Shown piece after piece: positions 1-7,969 of a stretch of DNA of 33,158 nucleotides. The stretch's first letter is position 1. Every line of letters starts with the position of its first letter. The stretch is from assembly GCA_003155655.1 (NCBI GenBank), contig PMDS01000134.1, forward strand, positions 1-33,158. The letters are read 5' to 3'. The translations under genes were made by a program, and so were the position numbers. The notes below the pieces were generated by a model that did no database searches, was not told the DNA's origin, and saw only the letters and a program-made list of their open reading frames with translations. This stretch comes from Melioribacter sp. GTDB lineage: Bacteria > Bacteroidota > Ignavibacteria > Ignavibacteriales > Melioribacteraceae.

Positions 1-36
1 TTTTTATCTTGGACAGCAGTGTATTTAGTAATTATT

Positions 37-131
37 CCGCCGCTGCGGAATTGTGGCTTTGTGTCTGCCGCGGTGGATTGTGGCTGTTCCCGTAATCTTT
101 TAAAAAACTCAATGGGATGCCACGAAGGCAC
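37..131. repeat. Dispersed intergenic repeat, two-module copy
   Basis: Positions 37-57 and 67-84 are two versions of a GC-rich motif (the second reads GCCGCGGTGGATTGTGGC) in otherwise AT-rich DNA. Positions 115-131 hold a GGATGCCACGAAGGCAC module. The same two modules in the same order recur at 25131-25150 and 25164-25180, with 17/18 and 14/17 matches. This is non-coding DNA downstream of the DinB-fold gene and looks like a degenerate copy of a genome-wide repeat family; its function is unknown. Confidence 0.6.
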
Positions 132-141
132 TAAGTTGTTT

Positions 142-678
142 TCATTTGGCGTTATTGACTTCCCAAAGATCATTAGAACTTACATTCTTACCCATCAATT
201 TAATGTAATAATAGAGCTGTCCTTTATGGTGCACAAGGTGAACTATCATTTGAAGCAAATGATGAAATAGCGGCAAAACTTCTCCACCCCAAGGCGCTTT
301 TAAATGCTCACTCAATAGTCTTGCTTCATCAACTTCTTTAAGACAGTTTATTGTTAGTTTTTTGTCCTCTTTTAAAAGCTCAATCGCTGCTTCAACACTT
401 TTGACACGGGGTAATTCTTCAACTGATGGGGTGTGATCACTTTCAATCAGTTCTTCTATCGTTTTACCATCATGCAAGCCCCAATCTCCTTTTACAAATC
501 CTTGAATTGCTTTGCCGCAGCCAAATGCAGAACAATGCATTAATAGCTGTCCAACTGTCATCCAGTTTTTTCCTTCTGCCGGGGTCCAATTGAGCTCGTC
601 ATTAGAAATAAAAGTAAAAAGTCTTTCCGCTATTGAATAAGTTTTTTCAGATTCATTAAGAAGTATATTTCTTAGCAT
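142..678 (-). CDS. DinB-fold (DinB/YfiT-like) family protein
   Basis: This 178-residue protein looks like a DinB-superfamily four-helix bundle. Candidate metal ligands are His48 in the LLMHCS segment and the C-terminal HLVHHKGQLYYY segment with His147, His150 and His151, matching the family's spaced three-histidine pattern. The family covers metal-dependent thiol transferases and many uncharacterised stress-linked proteins, so the substrate cannot be named. The start is supported by an AAGGA ribosome site about ten bases upstream. It is transcribed away from lexA and nothing ties it functionally to its neighbours. The family is fairly sure; the function is open. Confidence 0.75.
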   Translation of the reverse strand: MLRNILLNESEKTYSIAERLFTFISNDELNWTPAEGKNWMTVGQLLMHCSAFGCGKAIQGFVKGDWGLHDGKTIEELIESDHTPSVEELPRVKSVEAAIELLKEDKKLTINCLKEVDEARLLSEHLKAPWGGEVLPLFHHLLQMIVHLVHHKGQLYYYIKLMGKNVSSNDLWEVNNAK

Positions 679-1068
679 ATTATAAATCCTTAATTAACTA
701 AAATTATTATTTTAAAATTAACAAATTTTTGAACTGACTTCTAACAGCATTCATCCAATAAAGCTGCTTTAATTACGAATAAGTTTGGTAGATATATGGC
801 GTCATTCATAAGCCTTCATATGAGAAGCCCTTGATTCCTATTCCATCACACAAGATGTACTGCGAAAATTATTTTAATTAGGTGTAATGAATTATTTAGG
901 AGTCTGATATTTGTTATACTATAAATTTAAATCAACTCATCCCTCTGGCAAGCTATAAGGCTCAATGTTTAGAGTTAAAATCTTGCAGCCTACGGCTTGA
1001 AACTTAAAGCAAAAGAATTGCTATCTATATATATCCATCCCCTTAAAAATATTTTTTTATTTTTTCTC
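679..1068. other. Intergenic region between the divergent DinB-fold gene and lexA
   Basis: This stretch of about 390 bases is AT-rich with no credible ORF. The one structure seen is an imperfect inverted repeat: CAAGC and AGGCT at 949-962 facing AGCCT and GCTTG at 987-999. It could form a hairpin with a loop of about 24 bases, but it lacks a following T-run, so it is not an obvious terminator. A TATACT at 915-920 has no good -35 partner. No tRNA or recognised riboswitch was seen. Confidence 0.4.
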
Positions 1069-1097
1069 TTGACAAGTGCTCATGCGTTCACTATATT
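1069..1097 (+). promoter_or_regulatory. lexA promoter
   Basis: A TTGACA at 1069-1074 and a TATATT at 1092-1097 are separated by exactly 17 bases, a near-consensus sigma-70 promoter. The expected start of transcription is near 1104, about 17 bases before the lexA ATG. The -10 box sits in the centre of the palindromic operator structure at 1076-1116. Confidence 0.8.
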
Positions 1098-1116
1098 GTG
1101 GTGAACAAAGGAGCAC
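1076..1116. promoter_or_regulatory. Double, mirror-image LexA operator
   Basis: Four hexamers form a nested perfect palindrome centred on 1096: GTGCTC (1076-1081), GTTCAC (1086-1091), GTGAAC (1101-1106) and GAGCAC (1111-1116). Read as boxes, 1101-1116 is GTGAAC-N4-GAGCAC, and 1076-1091 is the same box on the other strand with all twelve outer bases identical. The centres lie 25 bp apart. One box fills the promoter spacer and the other covers the predicted transcription start, the expected layout for repression of lexA by its own product. The inner GAAC half-site resembles known LexA sites, but identification as the LexA operator is an inference. Confidence 0.7.
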
Positions 1117-1120
1117 TATT

Positions 1121-1756
1121 ATGAGTACTTCATTAACAGAACGGCAGAAAGAGATTCTTGAATTCATCCAGGAATATGTTTCAATTAATGGATATCCTCC
1201 AACCTACCGGGAAATAGGCAAAAAATTCGATATTTCAAGCACTTTTGGCGTTAAACGCCATCTAGATGCGCTTGTAAAAAAAGGATTTTTAACTAATGAA
1301 AGCAAAACGAGTAGAACTTTAACAATAATTAACGAATTGCTAAACAATACTGGACCGGTTCTCGATAATACTTTAGGTATTCCGATTGTAGGTCGTGTAG
1401 CAGCCGGACAACCGATTTTAGCTGAGGAAAACATTGAAGGAAATTTTTTAGTGGATGCGGCTTTAGTAAATAATAAATCTGATTGCTTTGGTCTTAAAGT
1501 CCGCGGTGACAGTATGATCAATGCAGGCATTTTTGAAGGTGATCTTGTAATTGTTTCTCCCCAGCAGGAACCAGCCAACGGCGATATCGTTGTTGCTCTT
1601 ATTAACGATGAGGCAACAATGAAGCGCTTCGTGATCAACGAAAAGAAAATTTACCTGATGCCGGAAAATGAAAAATACAAGCCAATAGAAGTACATGGAC
1701 GCGAAGATTTTTCTATTGTTGGTAAAGTAGTCGGCGTATTTAGAACTTACAATTGA
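1121..1756 (+). CDS. lexA: LexA repressor, SOS regulator
   Basis: LexA represses DNA-repair genes and inactivates itself by self-cleavage when RecA filaments form. The 211-residue protein has an N-terminal winged helix (TERQKEILEFIQEYV, then TYREIGKKFDISS) and a C-terminal S24 peptidase domain. The cleavage site is Ala95-Gly96 in VAAGQP, the nucleophile is Ser131 in GDSM, and the general base is Lys168 in ATMKRF. Length is normal for the family. The reading frame is open from a GTG at 1076, but that start would lie inside the promoter. The ATG at 1121 follows an AAAGGAG ribosome site and begins MSTSLTERQ as in homologues, so it is chosen. Confidence 0.95.
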   Translation: MSTSLTERQKEILEFIQEYVSINGYPPTYREIGKKFDISSTFGVKRHLDALVKKGFLTNESKTSRTLTIINELLNNTGPVLDNTLGIPIVGRVAAGQPILAEENIEGNFLVDAALVNNKSDCFGLKVRGDSMINAGIFEGDLVIVSPQQEPANGDIVVALINDEATMKRFVINEKKIYLMPENEKYKPIEVHGREDFSIVGKVVGVFRTYN

Positions 1757-1774
1757 TTAGTAAAGGAAGGTTAT

Positions 1775-2023
1775 ATGAAATCATTATTATTTACATCGGC
1801 AATTCTTAATAGAAATAGAGTAAAATTTTTGTATGGTTTTGAAGAAGTTATAATGGAGCCATATTACATCGGCAAAAACAAAAATGGTAAAAAAGTTCTT
1901 TTTGGAAAAACGATGGGTTCTAACGAAATTAAAATTTTTGAATATGATAAAATGCTGAACATAAAAATATACCAGTTCGAAAAATTTTCACCGGTAATAC
2001 CAATAATTCCACTTTTTAATTAG
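1775..2023 (+). CDS. Small WYL-like protein
   Basis: This 82-residue protein starts 18 bases after lexA behind an AAGGAAGG ribosome site, so it is probably co-transcribed with lexA. The pattern AILNRNRVKFLYG, then MEPYYIG, KKVLFG and IKIFEYDKM resembles the small beta-barrel WYL domain, which binds nucleic acid or nucleotide ligands in many regulators. There is no DNA-binding helix-turn-helix and no other domain, so it would be a stand-alone barrel. The WYL assignment is by eye and moderate. The function is unknown, though the position suggests SOS control. Confidence 0.65.
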   Translation: MKSLLFTSAILNRNRVKFLYGFEEVIMEPYYIGKNKNGKKVLFGKTMGSNEIKIFEYDKMLNIKIYQFEKFSPVIPIIPLFN

Positions 2024-2031
2024 AGCAGCAA

Positions 2032-2421
2032 ATGAAAGTTAAAACAAGAAGAGATAGAGTAGATTCACTAATTGACCACTTATGGCAGCATGGTTATTTG
2101 ACATTAAGCCGTCAATTTGGGAAATATTTGCCCGCTCCACCGTTGATGGGCGAATACGAAATTGATGCCGTGGCCAGGTACAAGAAAAAAATTGCTCTTG
2201 GGGTTACGGCTTCAGAGGAAGATATTAACGATCCGTCTTTCTTAACAAAGCTCGATTTTCTTGCTAATTATCATGCCCGCTTTCCTCAGCACCGGGTAAC
2301 ACTGTTTATCGGGGTTCCTTATAATTCGATTGTTAAAGCATCATTATTAATCTCCTCTCTAGATGAACAGACCCAAAAACATATTAAGATAGTTACCTTG
2401 TCCGATTCAACTGCCCCGTAG
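2032..2421 (+). CDS. Uncharacterised protein, weakly PD-(D/E)XK-like
   Basis: This 129-residue protein lies 8 bases after the WYL-like gene, with an AGCAGCAAATG start context. The stretch GEYEIDAVARYKKKIALGV (about residues 40-58) has the acidic residues followed by beta-strand layout of endonuclease-like folds, and LDFLANYHARFPQHRVTLFIGVPY looks like a helix followed by a strand. A clear catalytic ExK motif is missing, so activity cannot be claimed. It may be an inactive relative or an unrelated fold. It is the third gene of a probable lexA transcription unit, hinting at a link to DNA damage. Confidence 0.6.
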   Translation: MKVKTRRDRVDSLIDHLWQHGYLTLSRQFGKYLPAPPLMGEYEIDAVARYKKKIALGVTASEEDINDPSFLTKLDFLANYHARFPQHRVTLFIGVPYNSIVKASLLISSLDEQTQKHIKIVTLSDSTAP

Positions 2422-2451
2422 TCATTTATTATTCACTAAGCCCAAATATTC

Positions 2452-2480
2452 TTGACATTTAGCCCCTTGCGAACTATTTT
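2452..2480 (+). promoter_or_regulatory. Promoter of the envelope-biogenesis cluster
   Basis: A TTGACA at 2452-2457 and a TATTTT at 2475-2480 lie 17 bases apart, in the 82-base gap before uppS. The predicted start near 2487 leaves a leader of under 20 bases with a short AAGGG site just before the uppS ATG. No other comparably good promoter was seen in the next 8 kb, where gene spacing is minimal. Confidence 0.65.
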
Positions 2481-2503
2481 TTCGAGCTGAAATCTAAGGG
2501 CGA

Positions 2504-3325
2504 ATGAGTAAGTTGGCGAAAAATTTAAGCTCAACTGATAAAAGATTAATTGAAGAAGTTAAAGCAAAAGGGAATATCCCTCAGCATATTGCAATAATAA
2601 TGGACGGTAATGGAAGATGGGCTAAAAAAAGAAGTCTTCCGCGTATTGCTGGGCATCAAAGAGGAACTAATTCTGTTCGAGAAACTGTTGAAACTTGCGT
2701 TGGACTCGGAGTAAAAATTCTTACCCTTTATACTTTCTCTACTGAAAATTGGAAAAGACCAAAAGAAGAAGTTTCAACATTAATGCGTTTGATCGTTAAG
2801 AGCCTTCAGAATGAAACAGATGTGTTGAATAAAAATGATATTAGATTAACAACTATTGGTGATACTAATTCACTACCCGATGTTGTTCAAAAGGAGCTTA
2901 AGACCGCTTTACGAAAAACGGCACAAAATTCAAAAATGATATTGAATCTTGCTTTGAGTTATAGCGGCAGGTGGGAACTTGTTGAGGCACTGAAACATAT
3001 AACCAGTCAGGTAATTAATAAGAAAATCAAAGTTGATGAGATCTCTGAAGATCTGATTTCCAGGAATCTTACAACTTTTGACATGCCTGACCCTGATTTG
3101 CTGATAAGGAGCGGTGGCGAGTTTAGAATAAGCAATTTTTTACTCTGGCAAATAGCTTATTCAGAAATTTTTATATCTGATGTACTCTGGCCGGAATTTA
3201 AATGCAAAAACCTGCTGGAAGCTGTTAAAAACTATCAGAAAAGAGAAAGAAGATTCGGATTAGTTAGTGAACAAATATCGACCAACATAAAAAATATAAA
3301 GAATGCTAAAACACACACCAAGTAA
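2504..3325 (+). CDS. uppS: Isoprenyl transferase (undecaprenyl diphosphate synthase)
   Basis: This cytosolic cis-prenyltransferase condenses farnesyl diphosphate with isopentenyl diphosphate to make the C55 lipid carrier used for peptidoglycan and surface glycans. The 273-residue protein has the signature HIAIIMDGNGRWAKKR with catalytic Asp34, followed by GHQRG, LTLYTFSTENWKRP, DPDLLIRSGGEFRISNFLLWQ and a C-terminal YQKRERRFG. The first ~25 residues are a short extension before the conserved core. RSGGE replaces the more usual RTSGE or RTGGE, a mild change. Its 3' end overlaps the start of bamA by 23 bases. Confidence 0.95.
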   Translation: MSKLAKNLSSTDKRLIEEVKAKGNIPQHIAIIMDGNGRWAKKRSLPRIAGHQRGTNSVRETVETCVGLGVKILTLYTFSTENWKRPKEEVSTLMRLIVKSLQNETDVLNKNDIRLTTIGDTNSLPDVVQKELKTALRKTAQNSKMILNLALSYSGRWELVEALKHITSQVINKKIKVDEISEDLISRNLTTFDMPDPDLLIRSGGEFRISNFLLWQIAYSEIFISDVLWPEFKCKNLLEAVKNYQKRERRFGLVSEQISTNIKNIKNAKTHTK

Positions 3326-5798
3326 ATTACTAAAGTTTAGCTTAATCATCTTTTTGATTTCGTTAGCTGGACTTAGTGCGCAGCCGCAAAAAACGGTTTA
3401 TAAGGTTTTAGGTATATCTGTTATTGGGGGTAAAACTGCGGATGCTTCTACTATTATTGCAAACACTGGTCTGAAAGTCGGGGACGAAATATCTATACCG
3501 GGAGACCAGACAAACAGCGCAATCAAACATTTATGGAATCTTGGAATTTTTCAGGATGTCCAGATTGTGATTGAGAAAAAAACCGACGACGGTATTTTTC
3601 TGCAGATACAAATTAAAGAATATCCGCGCCTTGAAAAAATTGTGCTTCAAGGGAATAAAGAACTAAATGATGATAAGATAAATAAAAAAATTACAATTGT
3701 GCGCGGGCAAACTCTCAAACCACAGGAAATCTCTCATTTTATTAGTAAAATTAAATCACTTTATGAAGATGACGGTTACCTCAATGCTGCCATTGTACCA
3801 CATTACTATAATTTCTTCCAGGCTGATACCGCGAATAAAGAAGTGACAGTTACATGGAGAGATCAGAAAGATTTATCTAAAGAATATAAAACTACATATG
3901 AACTTGACAAAACCTCATCTGTCAACTCTGTATCAAGAATTAAAGGCAGAACAGTTCTAATTTTTGATATAAACGAAGGGGACGAGGTTAATGTAGAACT
4001 TATTAAATTTAACGGCAACATAGCTTTTGATGATGACCAGCTGAAAGGTGAATTTGATGATACAAAAGAACCTAGATGGTGGAAATTCTGGTCATCACCG
4101 AAATTCAAAAGAGAAAGTTTCGATAAAGATAAAGATCTTTTAGTAAAATTTTATAGAAAGAAAGGCTACAGGGATTTTGCCATACTTAAGGATAGTCTTG
4201 TATTTTCTCCCGATAAAAAACATGTTAATGTAATTGTTGACGTTTATGAGGGAAACCAATTCAAAATTAGAAATCTACTTTGGGAAGGTAACTCCGTTTA
4301 TCCAAATGATGCATTGAGCGAACGCCTCGATTTTAAACACGGTGATATTTTCGATTACGAAAAACTCAACCAAAATTTGCACTACAACGAGAAACAGTCT
4401 GATGTATCTTCAATGTACCAGGATAACGGTTATCTCGGATTTCAAATTGATGCTAAAGAAGAAAAAGTAGCACCGGATTCAATTGACTTACATCTTAAGA
4501 TATCCGAGGGAAATCGTTACAAAATTGGCAAGGTTGATATATTTGGAAATGATAAAACACGGGATAATGTAATACGCAGGGAACTATATACAGTACCGGG
4601 AAGTTATTTCAGCCGCTCCTATATTTTAAGAAGCATACAACAGCTTTCAAATCTTCAATATTTTAATGCAGAGGCTCTTTATAAAGGAATTGATTACAAA
4701 CCTGCTAACGATAGTACGGTAAATATAAGTTATAAGGTGGAAGAAAAATCAAGTGATTACCTAAATGCTTCTGTTGGCTATAGCGGTTCGTTTGGATTTA
4801 GCGGCGCAGTGGGCTTCACACTCACAAACTTCTCTCTCGCTAATCCATTCCAGATGGGTGCCGGACAAATATTAAATTTCAACTGGCAGTTTGGTGTTGG
4901 CAATTATTATAGAACATTTACTCTTGGTTTTACAGAACCATGGCTCATGAATACACCAACTTCTTTAGGCTTTGAATTATTCGATACAAGGCAAAATTAT
5001 GTTTACGAATTACAGCAATCCGGTTTTTCTGTAAGTACCGGTAGAAGATTAACATGGCCGGATGATTTCTTCTATATACAAGGTCTATTTCGTTTTCAAT
5101 ATAATGATGTTGTCAACGGAGGGGGTTACTATCCTGAAGGACTTTCACGGCAGTTTACAATTGGGGCTACTATTACTAGAACAGATATTGATAATCCTAT
5201 CTTCCCTTCCCGCGGTTCAAAAATTTCTTTGGGCGGAGAATTATCAGGAGGACCATTTTTACCCGGTAACGTTGATTATTATAAAATTAATCTCAAAACA
5301 GAATGGTACAAAACTCTTTTTAGAAATAGTAGATTTGTACTTTACTCTTCGGCTGAAGCGGGTTATATTGGGAAGTTAAAAGATGATACTCCTATACAGC
5401 CGTTTGAATATTTTTACATGGGCGGCAATGGATTGATTATTGCAACTACCCCTCTTCGTGGGTATGAGGATAGAAGTTTAGGCGATAAAGATCCCTCTAC
5501 AGGCAGTGTTATCGGAAGCACTGTAATGGCAAAGTTTACAACAGAGTTTAGAGTTGCATTAGCATTAGAACCAATTCCAATTTATTTACTTGCTTTTGCT
5601 GAAGCAGGTAATGTTTTTTTAGATATTAAACATACGAATATGTTCGATTTGAAGAGGTCTGCAGGTGTTGGCGCAAGAATTTTAATAAATCCAATTGGTC
5701 TTGTTGGATTTGATTATGGTTATGGATTTGACCGTATGAGTGTAGACGGACAGAACCCACAATGGGTATTCCATTTCCAATTTGGAAAAGGATTTTAA
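3303..5798 (+). CDS. bamA: Outer membrane protein assembly factor BamA
   Basis: BamA inserts and folds beta-barrel proteins in the outer membrane. The 831-residue protein has a signal peptide (residues 1 to about 26, ending LAGLSAQ), five POTRA domains up to about residue 485, and a C-terminal Omp85 barrel. The POTRA starts are recognisable as repeated blocks such as LEKIVLQGNKEL, VELIKFNGNIAF, IRNLLWEGNSVY and IGKVDIFGNDKT. The barrel carries the conserved LRGYEDR lid-loop motif and ends in FHFQFGKGF with the C-terminal Phe typical of barrels. POTRA2 carries an insertion (around YNFFQADTANKEVTVTWRDQ). It is followed by its likely chaperone genes. Confidence 0.95.
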   Translation: MLKHTPSKLLKFSLIIFLISLAGLSAQPQKTVYKVLGISVIGGKTADASTIIANTGLKVGDEISIPGDQTNSAIKHLWNLGIFQDVQIVIEKKTDDGIFLQIQIKEYPRLEKIVLQGNKELNDDKINKKITIVRGQTLKPQEISHFISKIKSLYEDDGYLNAAIVPHYYNFFQADTANKEVTVTWRDQKDLSKEYKTTYELDKTSSVNSVSRIKGRTVLIFDINEGDEVNVELIKFNGNIAFDDDQLKGEFDDTKEPRWWKFWSSPKFKRESFDKDKDLLVKFYRKKGYRDFAILKDSLVFSPDKKHVNVIVDVYEGNQFKIRNLLWEGNSVYPNDALSERLDFKHGDIFDYEKLNQNLHYNEKQSDVSSMYQDNGYLGFQIDAKEEKVAPDSIDLHLKISEGNRYKIGKVDIFGNDKTRDNVIRRELYTVPGSYFSRSYILRSIQQLSNLQYFNAEALYKGIDYKPANDSTVNISYKVEEKSSDYLNASVGYSGSFGFSGAVGFTLTNFSLANPFQMGAGQILNFNWQFGVGNYYRTFTLGFTEPWLMNTPTSLGFELFDTRQNYVYELQQSGFSVSTGRRLTWPDDFFYIQGLFRFQYNDVVNGGGYYPEGLSRQFTIGATITRTDIDNPIFPSRGSKISLGGELSGGPFLPGNVDYYKINLKTEWYKTLFRNSRFVLYSSAEAGYIGKLKDDTPIQPFEYFYMGGNGLIIATTPLRGYEDRSLGDKDPSTGSVIGSTVMAKFTTEFRVALALEPIPIYLLAFAEAGNVFLDIKHTNMFDLKRSAGVGARILINPIGLVGFDYGYGFDRMSVDGQNPQWVFHFQFGKGF

Positions 5799-5823
5799 CT
5801 AACATAAATTAATAGAGGTTAAA

Positions 5824-6372
5824 GTGAAAAAAATCGTTTTACTAGCATTAATAATTTTTGCAGGAGCAATATTTGCTCAGACTCAAACTTCTCAACCTGC
5901 ACAGGCACAATTAAAATTGGGTTACGTTGATTCTGAAGTTATTTTAGCGCAATATCCTGAAGCTGTAAAAGCAAAAAGTGATCTTGACGGAATGGTTGCA
6001 AAATGGAGAAAAGATATTGATAGCATGGCGCAAGATTATCAAAAATCAGTAGCTGATTACCAGAGCAAAGCTCAAACATTAAAAAAGGAAGATCTTGATA
6101 AGCTTGCAAAAAGCATTGGCGAAAAAGAACAAAAAGCCCAGACATACAACCAATCAAAATTCAGCCAGCCAAACGGAGAGTATTATCAGAAACAGGATCA
6201 GCTTATGAAACCTGTAAAGGAAAAAATCTTCAAAGCTATTGATGCAGTTTCTAAAGATGAGAATATGCAGTTTGTTTTTGACAAAGCCGGTGATGTAGTT
6301 CTGTTAAAAGCTGACCCACAATTTGATATAACTTATAAAGTTTTAGATCTTCTTAAAAGAGGCAAAAAATAA
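5824..6372 (+). CDS. OmpH/Skp family periplasmic chaperone, copy 1
   Basis: Skp-like chaperones hold unfolded outer-membrane proteins in the periplasm before delivery to the BAM complex. This 182-residue protein has a signal peptide (MKKIVLLALIIFAGAIFAQ), the family start LKLGYVDSEVILAQYPEA, a long Lys/Glu/Gln-rich coiled coil over about residues 50-130, and the closing VFDKAGDVVLLKADPQFDITYKVLDLL. Translation starts at GTG, preceded by an AGAGG site. It lies 25 bases after bamA and 16 before its paralogue. Confidence 0.9.
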   Translation: MKKIVLLALIIFAGAIFAQTQTSQPAQAQLKLGYVDSEVILAQYPEAVKAKSDLDGMVAKWRKDIDSMAQDYQKSVADYQSKAQTLKKEDLDKLAKSIGEKEQKAQTYNQSKFSQPNGEYYQKQDQLMKPVKEKIFKAIDAVSKDENMQFVFDKAGDVVLLKADPQFDITYKVLDLLKRGKK

Positions 6373-6388
6373 TTACCGGGATTAGAGC

Positions 6389-6904
6389 ATGAAAAAAATC
6401 GGTTTAGTTTTATCGTTCATTTGCATTTTTTTATCATCTAATAACCTTTACAGCCAGCTGAAAATTGGCTATGTTGATAGTGATGCAATTATGAAACAAC
6501 TTCCCGACGCCCAAGATACTCAGAAAAAGATTGACGCTATAATCAAAGAATGGCAGGAAGAGCTTTCCAAAATGGAAAAAGATTGGAAAACTAAGTATGA
6601 CGACTATGATAAGCGTAAGTTAATTTTGAGTGAACAGAAACGTGTTGAAATTGAAAAAGAACTGGTTACAGTGGAAAATCAAATCTCTAAATACCGCCAG
6701 GATAAATTTGGCGTTAAAGGAGAACTTTTCCAAAAGCAGGAAGAACTGATGAAACCGGTTCAAAATAGAATTTTTAATGCAATCCAGCAGGTTGCAAAAG
6801 ATAATAATTACGATTTTATTTTTGACAGAAGCGGTGATATAATCTTTCTTTATGCTAAGGAAGATTATGATGTAACTAAGCTTGTGCTTGAAAAACTTAA
6901 ATGA
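6389..6904 (+). CDS. OmpH/Skp family periplasmic chaperone, copy 2
   Basis: This 171-residue paralogue of the gene just upstream has the same layout: a signal peptide ending about NNLYSQ, LKIGYVDSDAIMKQLPDA, a charged coiled coil, and FIFDRSGDIIFLYAKEDYDVTKLVLEKL. The two proteins align along their length but differ at many positions, so the duplication is old. The pair probably gives two chaperones with different clients or forms mixed trimers, although that is an inference. It lies 6 bases before lpxD. Confidence 0.9.
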   Translation: MKKIGLVLSFICIFLSSNNLYSQLKIGYVDSDAIMKQLPDAQDTQKKIDAIIKEWQEELSKMEKDWKTKYDDYDKRKLILSEQKRVEIEKELVTVENQISKYRQDKFGVKGELFQKQEELMKPVQNRIFNAIQQVAKDNNYDFIFDRSGDIIFLYAKEDYDVTKLVLEKLK

Positions 6905-6910
6905 GAGTAT

Positions 6911-7969
6911 ATGAAAATAAAATTGAAAGAAGCCGCCGACCTAGTCGGCGGTGTCGTTATTGGTAATCCGGAATTAGAAATAAACGGATTAGCTAAAATT
7001 GAGGAAGCCAAAATTGGCGAACTCACTTTTCTTTATTTACCGGCTTATGAAAAATTTCTTAAATCAACTAATGCGTCTGCAGTATTAATTGGGCCGGAAT
7101 TTAAAAGAACAAGGGATGATCTAAGCTACATTGAAGTTAAAAATCCACATCTTGCTTTGCAGAAAATTATAATCAGTTTTCTAAAACCTGAAATTAATTG
7201 GGAAGGCATTGACCATAGTGCCAGTTTGGACCCTAGTGTTAAGATTGGTAAAAATGTTAAAATTGGGAAAAATGTAGTCGTTGAAGAAGGTTGTTCAATT
7301 AACGACGATACAACAATATTGCACAATACTGTAATTCTTGCAAATGTTAAAATTGGAACCAACTGTTTAATTTATACAAATGTTTCAATTAGAGAGAACT
7401 GCAAAATTGGCAATAACGTTATTATCCATTCCAATACTGTTGTCGGTTCAGATGGTTTTGGCTACATACCCGATGCTTCTGGCGCTTATCAAAAAATCCC
7501 CCAGATTGGTAATGTTGTTCTTGAAGATGATGTTGAGCTTGGCTCAAATGTTTCAATTGACCGCGCTGCACTTGGTTCTACAATTATTAAAAAGGGTGTA
7601 AAAATTGATAACCTTGTGCAAATTGCTCACAATGTAGTTATTGGTGATCATACAGCAATCGCTGCACAGGCAGGAATTGCAGGCAGCACTACTGTTGGAA
7701 AACATTGCATGCTTGCCGGGCAGGTTGGCGTTGTCGGTCATATTGAAATTACTGACCAGGTAATTGTTGGAGCACAATCCGGAATTTCTAAACCGGTAAC
7801 AAAACCCGGCAAGTACCGCGGCTCTCCTGCTCAGGATATGGGACAGGCGCTTAAAATAGAAGCCCATTTAAGAAATGTTCCTGTATATGCAGAAAAAATT
7901 AAAAAGTTAGAAGAAAAAATTGCATTTTTAGAGGCAAAAATTTCAGAAATAATCTCCAAAGGAAGCTAA
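6911..7969 (+). CDS. lpxD: UDP-3-O-(3-hydroxyacyl)glucosamine N-acyltransferase LpxD
   Basis: LpxD adds the N-linked hydroxyacyl chain in the third step of lipid A synthesis, in the cytosol at the membrane. The 352-residue protein has the N-terminal uridine-binding domain (about residues 1-100), a left-handed beta-helix of hexapeptide repeats ([17 protein letters not shown] and onward), and the catalytic His240 in NLVQIAHN. The C-terminal helix ([25 protein letters not shown]) is the usual trimer/ACP-contact region. The stop overlaps the lpxC-fabZ start in TAATG, which suggests translational coupling. Confidence 0.95.
   Translation: MKIKLKEAADLVGGVVIGNPELEINGLAKIEEAKIGELTFLYLPAYEKFLKSTNASAVLIGPEFKRTRDDLSYIEVKNPHLALQKIIISFLKPEINWEGIDHSASLDPSVKIGKNVKIGKNVVVEEGCSINDDTTILHNTVILANVKIGTNCLIYTNVSIRENCKIGNNVIIHSNTVVGSDGFGYIPDASGAYQKIPQIGNVVLEDDVELGSNVSIDRAALGSTIIKKGVKIDNLVQIAHNVVIGDHTAIAAQAGIAGSTTVGKHCMLAGQVGVVGHIEITDQVIVGAQSGISKPVTKPGKYRGSPAQDMGQALKIEAHLRNVPVYAEKIKKLEEKIAFLEAKISEIISKGS

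Noticed and set aside
949-999. Riboswitch or small RNA upstream of lexA
   Set aside because: Only one imperfect hairpin is seen, it ends about 70 bases upstream of the lexA -35 box so cannot be in its leader, and no known class fits.
1204-1638. Long antisense open frame across lexA
   Set aside because: It lies opposite a fully conserved LexA and has no ribosome site or family signature. The other long antisense frames in the operon (for example 7553-7867, 12836-13075 and 15082-15387) are rejected for the same reason.
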